Below, piece after piece: positions 15,165 through 24,030 of a DNA stretch of 64,000 bases (position 1 is the first letter of the stretch; the number at the start of each line of letters is the position of its first letter). A program made the position numbers and the translations under genes. The DNA is from Parapedobacter sp037190485 (GTDB lineage: Bacteria; Bacteroidota; Bacteroidia; Sphingobacteriales; Sphingobacteriaceae). The notes below the pieces were generated by a model. It did no database searches, was not told the DNA's origin, and saw only the letters and a list, made by a program, of their open reading frames with translations. The stretch covers positions 1 through 64,000 of the forward strand of contig JBBCJB010000023.1 in assembly GCA_037190485.1 (NCBI GenBank), given 5' to 3'.

Positions 15165-16157
15165 ATGAAGCAGATATTAGCGCATCTCTTTGAATTCAAG
15201 ACGTTCTCGAAGGCCGAGGCTTACGAGATCCTGACGAACATCGCGTCCGGCAAATACAACAACTCGCAGATCGCGGCGTTCATGACGGCTTACGGCATGC
15301 GCAGCATCCGGGTGGAGGAACTGGAGGGCTTCCGCGATGCGATGTACGACCTGTGCCTCCAGTTGGAGTTGCCTGGCTACAGGCTCATCGACCTCTGCGG
15401 TACGGGCGGCGATGGCAAGAATACGTTCAACATCTCCACGCTGGCGTCATTCGTGGTGGCAGGCGCAGGCTATCCCGTGGCCAAGCACGGCAATTACGGC
15501 GTTTCTTCGGGCTGCGGGTCATCCAACGTGATGGAGTACCTGGGCTACCGCTTCACCAACGACAAGGATACGATCAGCCGCCAGTTGGAAACCGCCAACA
15601 TCTGTTTCCTGCATGCCCCGCTGTTCCACCCGGCCATGAAAACGGTCGCGCCGATCCGGCGCGAGCTCGGCGTGAAGACCTTCTTCAACATGATCGGCCC
15701 GTTGGTGAATCCCACGAACCCGGCCTACCAATCCGTGGGTGTGTTCAGCCTCGAACTGGCCCGCCTGTACGGCTACCTCTACCAACAGACCACCAAGCGA
15801 TACACCATCCTCCACGCCCTGGATGGCTACGACGAGATCTCGCTGACGGGCGATTTCAAGACGATAGGCAACACCGGCGAACACGTCTACGGCATCGAGC
15901 AGCTTGGCTTCGCACCGGTATCCGCACAACAGATCCACGGTGGCGAAACGGTGGAAGAGGCGGCGAAGATCTTTCACGACGTGCTGCACGGCGTGGGTAC
16001 GGATGTGCAAAACAACGTGGTGCTGGCCAATGCGGCCATCGCCATCCAGACCATCCACCCCGAAAAGTCCTTTGGCGATTGCTTTTACGAAGCGGAAGCG
16101 TCGCTATTGGGCAAGAAGGCGCTGAGAAGCTTCGATAGCATGGTTAACGGCCAATGA
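15165..16157 (+). CDS. trpD: Anthranilate phosphoribosyltransferase
   Basis: A 330-residue enzyme for the second step of tryptophan synthesis: anthranilate plus PRPP gives phosphoribosylanthranilate. It shows the PRPP motif LIDLCGTGGDGKNTFNISTLAS, KHGNYGVSSGCGSSNVMEYLG and the FNMIGPLVNPTNPAYQSVGVF block. It is the first structural gene after the attenuator. The stop overlaps the trpF start (ATGA). trpE and trpG, usually upstream, are not in the window. Confidence 0.96.
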   Translation: MKQILAHLFEFKTFSKAEAYEILTNIASGKYNNSQIAAFMTAYGMRSIRVEELEGFRDAMYDLCLQLELPGYRLIDLCGTGGDGKNTFNISTLASFVVAGAGYPVAKHGNYGVSSGCGSSNVMEYLGYRFTNDKDTISRQLETANICFLHAPLFHPAMKTVAPIRRELGVKTFFNMIGPLVNPTNPAYQSVGVFSLELARLYGYLYQQTTKRYTILHALDGYDEISLTGDFKTIGNTGEHVYGIEQLGFAPVSAQQIHGGETVEEAAKIFHDVLHGVGTDVQNNVVLANAAIAIQTIHPEKSFGDCFYEAEASLLGKKALRSFDSMVNGQ

Positions 16158-16780
16158 CGATGAAGATCAAGATATGTGGATTGAAGCATCCCGCCAATAT
16201 CCAGGACGTGCTTGCTTTGCAGCCCGACTATATCGGTTTCATTTTCCACCAGGCCTCCAGGCGATTCGTCGGGGAGTTGGACCCCACCTGGGTGGCGGGG
16301 TTGAGCGGGGCCAAGAAGACCGGCGTATTCGTCAACGCCAGCGTGCAGGCGATCGCGGAAACCGTCGGCCGGTACGGTTTCCAGGCCATCCAACTGCACG
16401 GCGATGAACGGCCTGCCGACTGCGCGGCGCTGAAGGCTACGGGCGCGGAGGTCATCAAGGCGTTCGGCATCGACGAACGCTTCGACTGGTCCGTCCTGAA
16501 CGCCTACGAAACGGCGGTCGACTATTTCCTCTTCGACACGCGGAGCGCAGCGCGTGGCGGAACGGGCACCCCGTTCGACTGGGGGCTGCTGCGCGGCAAC
16601 CCGACGGCCAAGCCTTTTTTCCTGAGCGGTGGCATCGGCCCCGAAAATCTCAGGGACGCCTTGCGGCTGGGCGACAGCCGGCTATACGCCCTCGACCTCA
16701 ACTCCCGGTTCGAACGCGAACCGGGATTGAAAGACACGGCATTATTGCAACGAACGTTACATACCATCAGCGATGAGTGA
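16154..16780 (+). CDS. trpF: Phosphoribosylanthranilate isomerase
   Basis: A 208-residue TIM-barrel enzyme catalysing the Amadori rearrangement of phosphoribosylanthranilate. It starts KIKICGLKHPANI (catalytic Cys) and has YIGFIFHQASRRFV, FQAIQLHGDE, the DYFLFDTRSAARGGTGTPFDW block (catalytic Asp) and the FFLSGGIGPEN phosphate-binding loop. Translational overlap with trpD (4 bases) and trpB (8 bases). trpC, commonly placed between trpD and trpF in this phylum, is absent. Confidence 0.95.
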   Translation: MTMKIKICGLKHPANIQDVLALQPDYIGFIFHQASRRFVGELDPTWVAGLSGAKKTGVFVNASVQAIAETVGRYGFQAIQLHGDERPADCAALKATGAEVIKAFGIDERFDWSVLNAYETAVDYFLFDTRSAARGGTGTPFDWGLLRGNPTAKPFFLSGGIGPENLRDALRLGDSRLYALDLNSRFEREPGLKDTALLQRTLHTISDE

Positions 16781-17957
16781 ATATCAAGTAAATGACAACG
16801 GGTATTACGGCGATTTCGGCGGGGCATACATCCCCGAGATGCTTTACCCCAATGTGGAGGAACTGCGCCAGCGATACCTGGCCATCATCCAGGGCGATGA
16901 GTTCCGTGCCGAATTCGATCGGCTGCTCACGGACTATGTAGGCCGTCCGTCGCCGCTCTATCCGGCGCAACGGCTCTCCGAACGCTATGGGGCCGAGATT
17001 TTCCTCAAACGCGAAGACCTGAACCACACCGGCGCGCACAAGATAAACAATACGATCGGCCAGATCCTGCTGGCCAAAAGGCTGGGCAAGCAGCGCATCA
17101 TCGCCGAAACGGGCGCCGGCCAGCACGGTGTGGCCACGGCCACGGTGTGCGCCTTGATGGGCCTGAAATGCGTGGTCTACATGGGTGCCGTCGACATCGA
17201 GCGCCAGGCGCCCAACGTGGCCAGGATGAAGATGATGGGTGCCGAGGTGGTGGCCGCCACGTCCGGCAGCAAGACGCTCAAGGACGCCACCAACGAGGCC
17301 CTCCGCGACTGGATAAACAATCCGGTGGATACGCATTACATCATCGGGTCGGTGGTGGGCCCGCACCCCTATCCGGATATCGTGGCCCGGTTCCAATCGG
17401 TCATATCGGCCGAGACCCGCAAGCAACTGCTGGCGAAGACCGGGCGCGAGACCCCCGACTACGCCATCGCGTGCGTAGGCGGCGGCAGCAACGCGGCGGG
17501 GATGTTCTACCATTTCCTGGATGAGCCCAGCGTGAAACTCGTGGCCGTGGAGGCTGCCGGCAAAGGCGTCCATTCCGGCGAATCGGCCGCCACCACGGTA
17601 CTCGGCCGCGAAGGCGTGCTGCACGGCAGCCGCTCCATCCTCATGCAGACCGACGACGGCCAGGTCGTGGAACCCTATTCCATATCCGCCGGCTTGGATT
17701 ATCCCGGCATCGGCCCGCAGCACGCATGGCTTTTCAAGACCGGGCGGGCCACCTATGCATCGGCCACCGATGACGAAGCGATGCAGGCCGGTTTGCTCCT
17801 GACCCGGCTGGAAGGGATCATCCCGGCCATCGAAAGCGCCCATGCCTTGGCGCAATTGGAGAAAATGACGTTCGCCGACGCCGAGACCGTGGTGGTGTGC
17901 CTCTCTGGCCGTGGCGACAAGGATCTGGACAATTACATGAAGTACTTCGGTTTTTAA
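16773..17957 (+). CDS. trpB: Tryptophan synthase beta chain
   Basis: A 394-residue PLP enzyme joining indole and serine. It shows FGGAYIPEMLYPNVEEL, the PLP-lysine site KREDLNHTGAHKINN, AETGAGQHGVATATVCA, the phosphate loop CVGGGSNAAGMFYHF and the SAGLDYPGIGPQHAWL block. This is the TrpB1 type that pairs with TrpA. The start overlaps trpF by 8 bases; trpA begins 3 bases after the stop. Confidence 0.97.
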   Translation: MSEYQVNDNGYYGDFGGAYIPEMLYPNVEELRQRYLAIIQGDEFRAEFDRLLTDYVGRPSPLYPAQRLSERYGAEIFLKREDLNHTGAHKINNTIGQILLAKRLGKQRIIAETGAGQHGVATATVCALMGLKCVVYMGAVDIERQAPNVARMKMMGAEVVAATSGSKTLKDATNEALRDWINNPVDTHYIIGSVVGPHPYPDIVARFQSVISAETRKQLLAKTGRETPDYAIACVGGGSNAAGMFYHFLDEPSVKLVAVEAAGKGVHSGESAATTVLGREGVLHGSRSILMQTDDGQVVEPYSISAGLDYPGIGPQHAWLFKTGRATYASATDDEAMQAGLLLTRLEGIIPAIESAHALAQLEKMTFADAETVVVCLSGRGDKDLDNYMKYFGF

Positions 17958-17959
17958 CG

Positions 17960-18748
17960 ATGAACAGGATCAACGGACTATTTGCCGGTAACGGCGGCAA
18001 GCGCATACTCTCGATTTATTTCACCGCGGGATACCCCGCACTGGACAGCACCGTGGCCATCGCCGAGGCACTGGAAAGAGCCGGGGCCGATTTCCTCGAG
18101 ATCGGTTTCCCGTATTCAGACCCGGTGGCCGACGGCCCGGTCATCCAGCACAGTTCTGAGGTGGCCTTGCGCAATGGCATGACGCTGGAGGTGCTGTTCG
18201 GGCAGCTTGCCGAGCTGCGGCAACGGGTTTCGATCCCGGTGCTGCTCATGGGCTACGTGAACCCCGTATTGCAATACGGCGTGGAACGTTTCTGCCAATC
18301 GTGCAAAGCCGTGGGCGTGGACGGTGCGATCGTGCCTGACCTGCCGCTACACGAATACGAGACGCATTACCGGACGGCATTCGAGGCGAACGGGCTGAGC
18401 AACATCTTCCTCGTGACGCCCCACACGTCCGACGAGCGCATCCGGAAAATCGACGGGCTGTCCACCGGGTTCATCTACCTGCTGTCGTCTTCGGCCACCA
18501 CGGGCAAGGACCTGGCGGTGACGGAAAATACCGAGGCGTACTTCGCGCGCATACGGTCGATGCACCTGGCCAACCCGGTCGTCATCGGGTTCGGCATTTC
18601 CGATCGGAATGCGTTCATCCGGGCCACCGATCACGCCGATGGCGCCATCGTGGGCACGGCATTCGTACGGCTACTGGGTATGCCCGACTACATGGACCGC
18701 ATCCCGGCGTTTGTCGGCGCATTGAAGGGCCAAGCGGCTGGACGTTAG
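17960..18748 (+). CDS. trpA: Tryptophan synthase alpha chain
   Basis: A 262-residue TIM-barrel enzyme cleaving indole-3-glycerol phosphate. It has the catalytic Glu in FLEIGFPYSDPVADGPVIQ, the MGYVNPVLQYGVERF stretch, the catalytic Asp region GAIVPDLPLHE and the LLSSSATTGKDL phosphate loop. The ATG at 17960 follows the trpB stop directly. Last gene of the operon; its stop overlaps that of the convergent PepSY-like gene by 4 bases, with no separate terminator between them. Confidence 0.96.
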   Translation: MNRINGLFAGNGGKRILSIYFTAGYPALDSTVAIAEALERAGADFLEIGFPYSDPVADGPVIQHSSEVALRNGMTLEVLFGQLAELRQRVSIPVLLMGYVNPVLQYGVERFCQSCKAVGVDGAIVPDLPLHEYETHYRTAFEANGLSNIFLVTPHTSDERIRKIDGLSTGFIYLLSSSATTGKDLAVTENTEAYFARIRSMHLANPVVIGFGISDRNAFIRATDHADGAIVGTAFVRLLGMPDYMDRIPAFVGALKGQAAGR

Positions 18749-19194
18749 TCCAACCGCTCTTTCAGTACCTTTCCTTGGGGGTCGAAATCGACTTTCAGGT
18801 CGCCTTGGCGGCTTTCCAATTCCACTTCGTACACCACCTTTCCATCGGCCGTGATCTTTTTCACGTCGCCGACACGGTACCCGTCGAAACCTGCCTTCAA
18901 CTGTTGCTTGACGGCCGCCGGCAACGACGAGGAAGAAAGGTCTTCTTCATGCCTGAGCACCTTCCCTTCGGGACTGATGGACGCCTGTTGGTCCCGCCCC
19001 ATCAGCCCGACGACGAACTCGACCTCGTAATCGCCGTTTTTCCGCTTTTCCCATTCCACCAGCCGGGCTTTCGGGAATTGCTGCTGGAACGCATTGAGTA
19101 CCACCGCAGGCACACCGCGGGGGGCGGCAGGTTGTGCCATTACGGAAAGGTTGACCGCGCACAGCGCGATAAAACCGACAACTGCATTTTTCAT
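18745..19194 (-). CDS. PepSY-like periplasmic protein
   Basis: A 149-residue secreted protein. A signal peptide ends near LSVMAQP, followed by two repeats of the PepSY-like fold: residues about 30-85 (VLNAFQQQFPKARLVEWEKRKNGDYEVEFVV) and 95-149 (VKQQLKAGFDGYRVGDVKKITADGKVVYEVEL). This type is common as a small stand-alone periplasmic protein in Bacteroidota; function unknown. It is convergent with trpA. Confidence 0.82.
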   Translation of the reverse strand: MKNAVVGFIALCAVNLSVMAQPAAPRGVPAVVLNAFQQQFPKARLVEWEKRKNGDYEVEFVVGLMGRDQQASISPEGKVLRHEEDLSSSSLPAAVKQQLKAGFDGYRVGDVKKITADGKVVYEVELESRQGDLKVDFDPQGKVLKERLD

Positions 19195-19343
19195 GGCTTT
19201 ATTTATTTAATATCGGCAAAGCAACCGACCAAAACAGGAAAAACTTGGGAAATTAGGAATTGTTGTAACATCTTCCCAAATTTGACATCCAATGGACAAA
19301 CACGGCATAACCGTATAAACGGCAGCATAAATCTAATGACGCG

Positions 19344-19934
19344 ATGACGACACTATCCATAGCAGCGTGGTGGCAGACCCTCGGGGGGGTCGAGAAATTC
19401 TTCTGGGCGGTGGCCCTGCTGTTCTCTTTCATGTTTCTCGTGCAAACGATCATCTCCTTCATCGGGGGTGACGACGACGGCGCGTTCGGCGATTCGGACG
19501 AATACGTGGACGGCGACGGCGGCATCGACTACCAATTCTTCACCATCAAGAACTTCATCACGTTCTTCACGGTGTTCGGTTGGGTCGGCTTGGCCTGCAT
19601 CCAGGGCAACCTGCCCATCGGTTGGGTGATCCTGTGGTCGTCGCTATCCGGCATCGCCATCGTCCTGATCATGTTCTTCCTGTTCTCCCGCATGGCCCGG
19701 CTACGCGCAAGCGGTACGCTGATGATCCAGAACGCCTTGCGGAAACAGGGCGAGACCTACCTGCGGATACCGGCGTCGCGCGGCGGATACGGCAAGGTGC
19801 ACGTGCGGGTACAGGGTTCGCTCCGCGAGCTCAGGGCATTGACCGATGACGCGGAAGACATCGCCACCGGCAAACCCGTTACGGTCATCGGCATCGTCAA
19901 TGAAAGCATACTCTTGGTGACGGGAAAGATTTGA
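19344..19934 (+). CDS. NfeD-like membrane protein, flotillin partner
   Basis: A 196-residue protein with membrane helices at about 20-40 (FFWAVALLFSFMFLVQTIISF), 70-88 and 92-115 (VILWSSLSGIAIVLIMFFLF), separated by an acidic loop (GDDDGAFGDSDEYVDGDGG). A C-terminal OB-fold-like domain runs from about 125 to 196 (ASRGGYGKVHVRVQGSLRELRALTDDAEDIATGKPVTVIGI). It is followed by a flotillin gene, the standard NfeD-flotillin pairing linked to membrane organisation. The assignment rests on topology and context. Confidence 0.78.
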   Translation: MTTLSIAAWWQTLGGVEKFFWAVALLFSFMFLVQTIISFIGGDDDGAFGDSDEYVDGDGGIDYQFFTIKNFITFFTVFGWVGLACIQGNLPIGWVILWSSLSGIAIVLIMFFLFSRMARLRASGTLMIQNALRKQGETYLRIPASRGGYGKVHVRVQGSLRELRALTDDAEDIATGKPVTVIGIVNESILLVTGKI

Positions 19935-19957
19935 TGATTTGATGATTTGAAGATTTG
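19928..19957 (+). repeat. Short tandem repeat of GATTTGATG-type 9-mers
   Basis: About three and a half copies of a 9-base unit (GATTTGATG/GATTTGAAG) at the nfeD-flotillin junction, beginning in the last codon of the upstream gene. It is low-complexity spacer; TATATTTA follows at 19957-19964, one base off a -7 box, so it may separate an internal promoter from the upstream gene. Confidence 0.6.
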
Positions 19958-19989
19958 TATATTTACGAACCACAAAACACTGTAACCGT

Positions 19990-21561
19990 ATGGAATTTAT
20001 CTTGATCGCGATCGCCGTAGGCATCATCATCGTATTCGTATTCATCGTCTCGCTGTTCAAGCGCTACAAGCGCTGCCCGTCAGACCGTATCCTGGTGGTT
20101 TACGGCAAGGTCGGCAAGAACGCCTCCGAAGGCACCCGCACCGCGAAATGCATCCACGGTGGGGCCGCTTTCATCTGGCCGGTCATCCAGGACTACTCGT
20201 TCCTGGACCTCACCCCCATTTCCATCGAGGTGAACCTGACCAGCGCGCTCAGCAAGCAGAATATCCGCGTGGACGTACCCTCCCGCTATACCGTCGGCAT
20301 CTCGACGGAACCGGCGGTGATGATGAACGCCGCCGAACGCCTGTTGGGCATGCAGCGCCCGCAGATCCACGAACTGGCCAAGGACATCATCCTCGGGCAG
20401 ATGCGCCTGGTGGTCGCCATGATGGATATCGAAGAGATCAACAACAACCGGGATAAGTTCCTGCACAACATCGCCACCAACGTCGAAGCCGAGCTGAACA
20501 AGATCGGCCTCAAGATGATCAACGTGAACGTGACGGACATCAAGGACGAAAGCGGCTACATCGACGCATTGGGCAAGGAAGCGGCGGCCAAGGCGATCAA
20601 CGAAGCCAAGATCCGGGTGGCCGAGCAGGAGCGCCTGGGCGATATCGGCAAGACCGAAGCCGAGAAGGAACGCGACATCAAGGTGGCCGAGATGCAGCGC
20701 GACCGCGATGTGGAAGTGGCCATAGCCGACAAGGACCGGGAGGTGAGCATCGCGGGCGCCGCACGCGACGAGAACATCGGGAAGGCCGAGGCCGATCGCG
20801 ACACGCGGGTGAAGATCGCCGACGCCAACGCCATCGCCGTGCAAGGCGAAAACCTCTCCAAGATCCAGATCGCGGCATCCGACGCCGATCGGCGCGAACG
20901 CGAGGCGGAAGCCCTCAAGAAAGCGGTGGCGGCCGAAAAGGTACAACAAGCCAAGGCACTCGAAGAGGCCTACCATGCCGAGCAACGCGCCGAAAATGCG
21001 CGGGCCGAACGCGACCGGGCGGCACAGAACGCCACCATCGTGGTGGCGGCCGAGATCCAGAAGCAGAAAGCCATCATCGAGGCGCAGGCAGAGGCCGAAC
21101 AGCTCCGTGAAAAGGCGCGCGGCGAGGCCGATGCCATCTTCGCCAAACTGGAAGCCGAAGCCCGCGGTGTGTACGAGATGCTCACCAAGCAAGCGGAGGG
21201 CCTCAATGAAATCGTCAAATCGGCGGGCAACAACCCCAAGGATGCCGTGCTGTTGCTGATCACCGATAAATTGCCGGAATTGGTGAGGCTGCAGACCGAG
21301 GCCATCAAGAACATCAAGATCGATAAGGTGACCGTATGGGATGGCGGCAATGGCGGTGGCGAGGACGGCAAGACCTCCACGGCCAATTTCGTATCCGGCC
21401 TGTACAAATCGGTACCGCCGCTCAAGGACATTTTCGACATGGCGGGCATGGAACTGCCCAGTTACCTGGGCGAAAGCAAGGATAAACCCGCGCAGCTGCC
21501 CACCGCCTCCAGAAGCCAGAAAAAGGAAGGGCCAAACGAGGGCAACAAAGCGGAAGGGTAA
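19990..21561 (+). CDS. Flotillin family (SPFH domain) protein
   Basis: A 523-residue membrane-anchored scaffold. An N-terminal helix (ILIAIAVGIIIVFVFIVSLF) is followed by the SPFH/band-7 domain at about 35-200 (CPSDRILVVYGKVGKNASEGTRTAKCIHGGAAFIWPVIQ, MIDVN-like INVNVTDIKD). A long Ala/Glu-rich coiled coil at about 200-400 carries repeated RD.EVAIADKDREV and RAERDRAAQNA segments. The C-terminal part (NNPKDAVLLLITDKLPELVRLQTEAIKNI) is typical of flotillins. Acts in membrane microdomains with the NfeD protein encoded upstream. Confidence 0.92.
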   Translation: MEFILIAIAVGIIIVFVFIVSLFKRYKRCPSDRILVVYGKVGKNASEGTRTAKCIHGGAAFIWPVIQDYSFLDLTPISIEVNLTSALSKQNIRVDVPSRYTVGISTEPAVMMNAAERLLGMQRPQIHELAKDIILGQMRLVVAMMDIEEINNNRDKFLHNIATNVEAELNKIGLKMINVNVTDIKDESGYIDALGKEAAAKAINEAKIRVAEQERLGDIGKTEAEKERDIKVAEMQRDRDVEVAIADKDREVSIAGAARDENIGKAEADRDTRVKIADANAIAVQGENLSKIQIAASDADRREREAEALKKAVAAEKVQQAKALEEAYHAEQRAENARAERDRAAQNATIVVAAEIQKQKAIIEAQAEAEQLREKARGEADAIFAKLEAEARGVYEMLTKQAEGLNEIVKSAGNNPKDAVLLLITDKLPELVRLQTEAIKNIKIDKVTVWDGGNGGGEDGKTSTANFVSGLYKSVPPLKDIFDMAGMELPSYLGESKDKPAQLPTASRSQKKEGPNEGNKAEG

Positions 21562-21564
21562 GGC

Positions 21565-22743
21565 TTACGGCTTCACCAACCGGGCGACGAACAGGCTATC
21601 GGCACGGTGGTGGCGATAGCCTGCCAGCAATTCGGCATGCTCCAACCGCAATCCGTGCCGCTGCTCCAATTCGGCCACGACGCCTTCGTTCTCGTCGGCA
21701 AACACCGAGCAGGTGATGTACACCAAGGGCTTGCCCGGTTTGAGGTGCCTGGCGGCATTGCCCGCCAGCTGCTTCTGCACCGCCGCGAAGCGATCGATGG
21801 AACTCGCGGCAAAGCTGGAAATCTGTTCGGGCGTACGCCCCCACGTGCCCGACCCCGTGCACGGCGCATCCAGGATGATTCCGTCAAACCGCTCGTCGCC
21901 GAGGATGGCTTCGGTGCCTTTGGCCAGGTCGACGATCTTTTGCCGGTATGACGTGATGCCCGCCGCGGCGAAGCGGGCATCCAGGTTGCGCAGGATGCTT
22001 GGGCGCACATCAGACACCAACAGGTCCACGCCCGGATGGGTATCGAGCAACAACAGCGACTTGCCGCCTGCGCCCGCGCAGGCATCCCACCACCGCTCGC
22101 CCGCCGACGCCCGGAAATGGTGCGCGGTCTGCTGCGACGACCGATCCTGTACCTCGAACTTGCCGGAGAGGCGATCCAGGTGGCCTAGCGCCGTGCCGTT
22201 GGGCAACGCCAGGGTAAAGTCATCGGTTTGCCGGAAACCGATGCCCTCGCCCGCCAACACCGCCTTGACTTCGTCGGCATGCCGCTTGCGGAGGCGGATG
22301 AACAAATCGGGCTGCACGAATAGGCTTTCGGTAAACGCCCGGTGATCGATGCCGCCTGACAGCCGCTCACCGAACGGGAAGACGGCCTCCCACCGGAACG
22401 CGGTCCGCGCCTCCAGCAAGGCGACCTTATGCGCCAAATCGGCATGGACGTGGGGATGCAAGTCGGGCAGCATCACCTCCACGAACGCGTGCTCGCCGCT
22501 GCAAAGGAACTCCGCGATCGCGAGCCGCATCGCCAGGTCGGCGTGTTCGGCCGCGCGGCCCAACCTGAAATACTGGTAAACCAACCGTGAAGCGGTGCGC
22601 CTGTCCCGTCCGCCCATCTGGCGATTCCGCTTGTAGAATCCGGTGAGGAAGCGGGCCAACGGGATGTTCCCGGCTTGTCCGTACCCGTCCAACAACCGTT
22701 GTACCGTACGGGTCTGTAGGGCTACCGTTTTCTCGGGCGACAT
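21565..22743 (-). CDS. RsmB-type SAM-dependent RNA (cytosine-C5) methyltransferase
   Basis: A 392-residue protein of the RsmB/Nop2/Sun family, which makes m5C in rRNA or tRNA. SAM-binding motif I is WWDACAGAGGKSLLL. The two cysteine motifs are FDGIILDAPCTGSGTWGRTPE (motif IV) and PLVYITCSVFADENE (motif VI, catalytic). The N-terminal 140 residues form the helical domain. The 3' end almost touches the convergent flotillin gene. Confidence 0.88.
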   Translation of the reverse strand: MSPEKTVALQTRTVQRLLDGYGQAGNIPLARFLTGFYKRNRQMGGRDRRTASRLVYQYFRLGRAAEHADLAMRLAIAEFLCSGEHAFVEVMLPDLHPHVHADLAHKVALLEARTAFRWEAVFPFGERLSGGIDHRAFTESLFVQPDLFIRLRKRHADEVKAVLAGEGIGFRQTDDFTLALPNGTALGHLDRLSGKFEVQDRSSQQTAHHFRASAGERWWDACAGAGGKSLLLLDTHPGVDLLVSDVRPSILRNLDARFAAAGITSYRQKIVDLAKGTEAILGDERFDGIILDAPCTGSGTWGRTPEQISSFAASSIDRFAAVQKQLAGNAARHLKPGKPLVYITCSVFADENEGVVAELEQRHGLRLEHAELLAGYRHHRADSLFVARLVKP

Positions 22744-22761
22744 GCGGCTACGGCAAACGGG

Positions 22762-24030
22762 TCAATCGATCGGCCTGAAATCGCCGCTGCCATACTGCAT
22801 CATCGAAATGGCGTTGTTCACGTAACCCCAAGCGGGATTGTATTCGAACCGCATTGCATTGTGCAACCCCTGATGCGCCTCCTTCACGATGTATTCCTTG
22901 TAGCCTTCGCCGTACTTGCCCAGCAACCCGCCGAAGTAATACGCCGCATCATATCCCTTGTACGCAAATTCGGTGGGCGCCACGCCAAACCCCTCGCGGT
23001 AGCGCTGATCGAAGCGGCGGACGGCCGGGTCGGACCGGTCGATGAAGTACGATGCGGTGATGCGGGTGCGGAAAACGCCCAGCCCATCGGCATCGTCGAA
23101 CTCGAGCTTGGCCCAATTGGGATGGCCGAAGAGCTGGATCTGGTACGAAAGTTCGTCATGCAAACCGCGTAAATGGGCCAAGATGGGCGAAATCTGGTAC
23201 TTGTTGGTGGTGGCCAGCACGACCAGGTTCTTGCCGGAAACGTGCACACGGCTTTCCATGCCCGCGTCATCCTGCACCTGGGCAATGTCGATGTTCCTGT
23301 CGATGCGCTGGATCTCGGCCTTAAGCGGCTGTATGAACTGCCTGCTGGTGGCGTCCTGCGTATCGTATAGGATAACCGCATCGCCCGTGCGGTACTGCGC
23401 TGCGATGTGTGCCGCCAGTTGCTTGATGTGTGCGCTAAGCGGCGGCGTCACGGTCACCAGGTTGGGCAGGTTGAATTCGGCCGGCGTGCTGGCCGCCAGC
23501 GGCGAAATCTGGAGCGCGTCGCCCAGCGATGCATTGAAACCGAACACCTGTATTTCCTTGGGGAACACCGGCCCCACCACCAACGCGGCATGCTGCACGG
23601 CGTCCGATTTGGCGATGCGGACGTTTTCGCCCGTGTCATCGCGCGTGTCCAGCACGTTGAGCCTGAAATGCGAACCTTGGTCGGCAAGCACGTCCAATCC
23701 GAGCTTGAACCCTTGGTAGAAATCAAGCGCCAACGCGGATCGCTTGATATCCGCCGCGCTCGGCGCATGCGGATTGGCTTTATCCAATTCGAATGGCAGC
23801 AGCAGCGCGATCTCGTTCACGGCCACCTTCTCCGCATCCGGCGCCTTCTCAGTGGCCTCGCGCTTCTCTTCCGGCCGCTCGGTCTTCTTCGTCGGCGCAC
23901 CGCTGTCCGGCGCGCGCAGTACGCGTACCTTGGGCGTGCACCCAACGATGAAGAGCAGCGCCGCTAGGCCCGCGAACCAACTACTCCCATTCAATCGTGG
24001 CCGGAGGTTTTGAACTGATATCATATACAA
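22762..24030 (-). CDS. Periplasmic-binding-fold lipoprotein
   Basis: A 422-residue protein with a lipoprotein signal (FAGLAALLFIVGC). A charged linker (PTKKTERPEEKREATEKAPDAEK) precedes a type-1 periplasmic-binding fold: IALLLPFELD, FYQGFKLGLDVLADQG, the VLDTRDDTGENVR stretch, AALVVGPVFPKEIQVF and FAYKGYDAAYYFGGLLGKYGEG. Such LivK/LpoA-like lipoproteins in Bacteroidota are often encoded without an ABC transporter. The start lies about 50 bases inside the end of guaA; a downstream TTG near 23993 is the only obvious alternative. Role (sensing, uptake or cell-wall synthesis) is not decided. Confidence 0.75.
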   Translation of the reverse strand: MYMISVQNLRPRLNGSSWFAGLAALLFIVGCTPKVRVLRAPDSGAPTKKTERPEEKREATEKAPDAEKVAVNEIALLLPFELDKANPHAPSAADIKRSALALDFYQGFKLGLDVLADQGSHFRLNVLDTRDDTGENVRIAKSDAVQHAALVVGPVFPKEIQVFGFNASLGDALQISPLAASTPAEFNLPNLVTVTPPLSAHIKQLAAHIAAQYRTGDAVILYDTQDATSRQFIQPLKAEIQRIDRNIDIAQVQDDAGMESRVHVSGKNLVVLATTNKYQISPILAHLRGLHDELSYQIQLFGHPNWAKLEFDDADGLGVFRTRITASYFIDRSDPAVRRFDQRYREGFGVAPTEFAYKGYDAAYYFGGLLGKYGEGYKEYIVKEAHQGLHNAMRFEYNPAWGYVNNAISMMQYGSGDFRPID

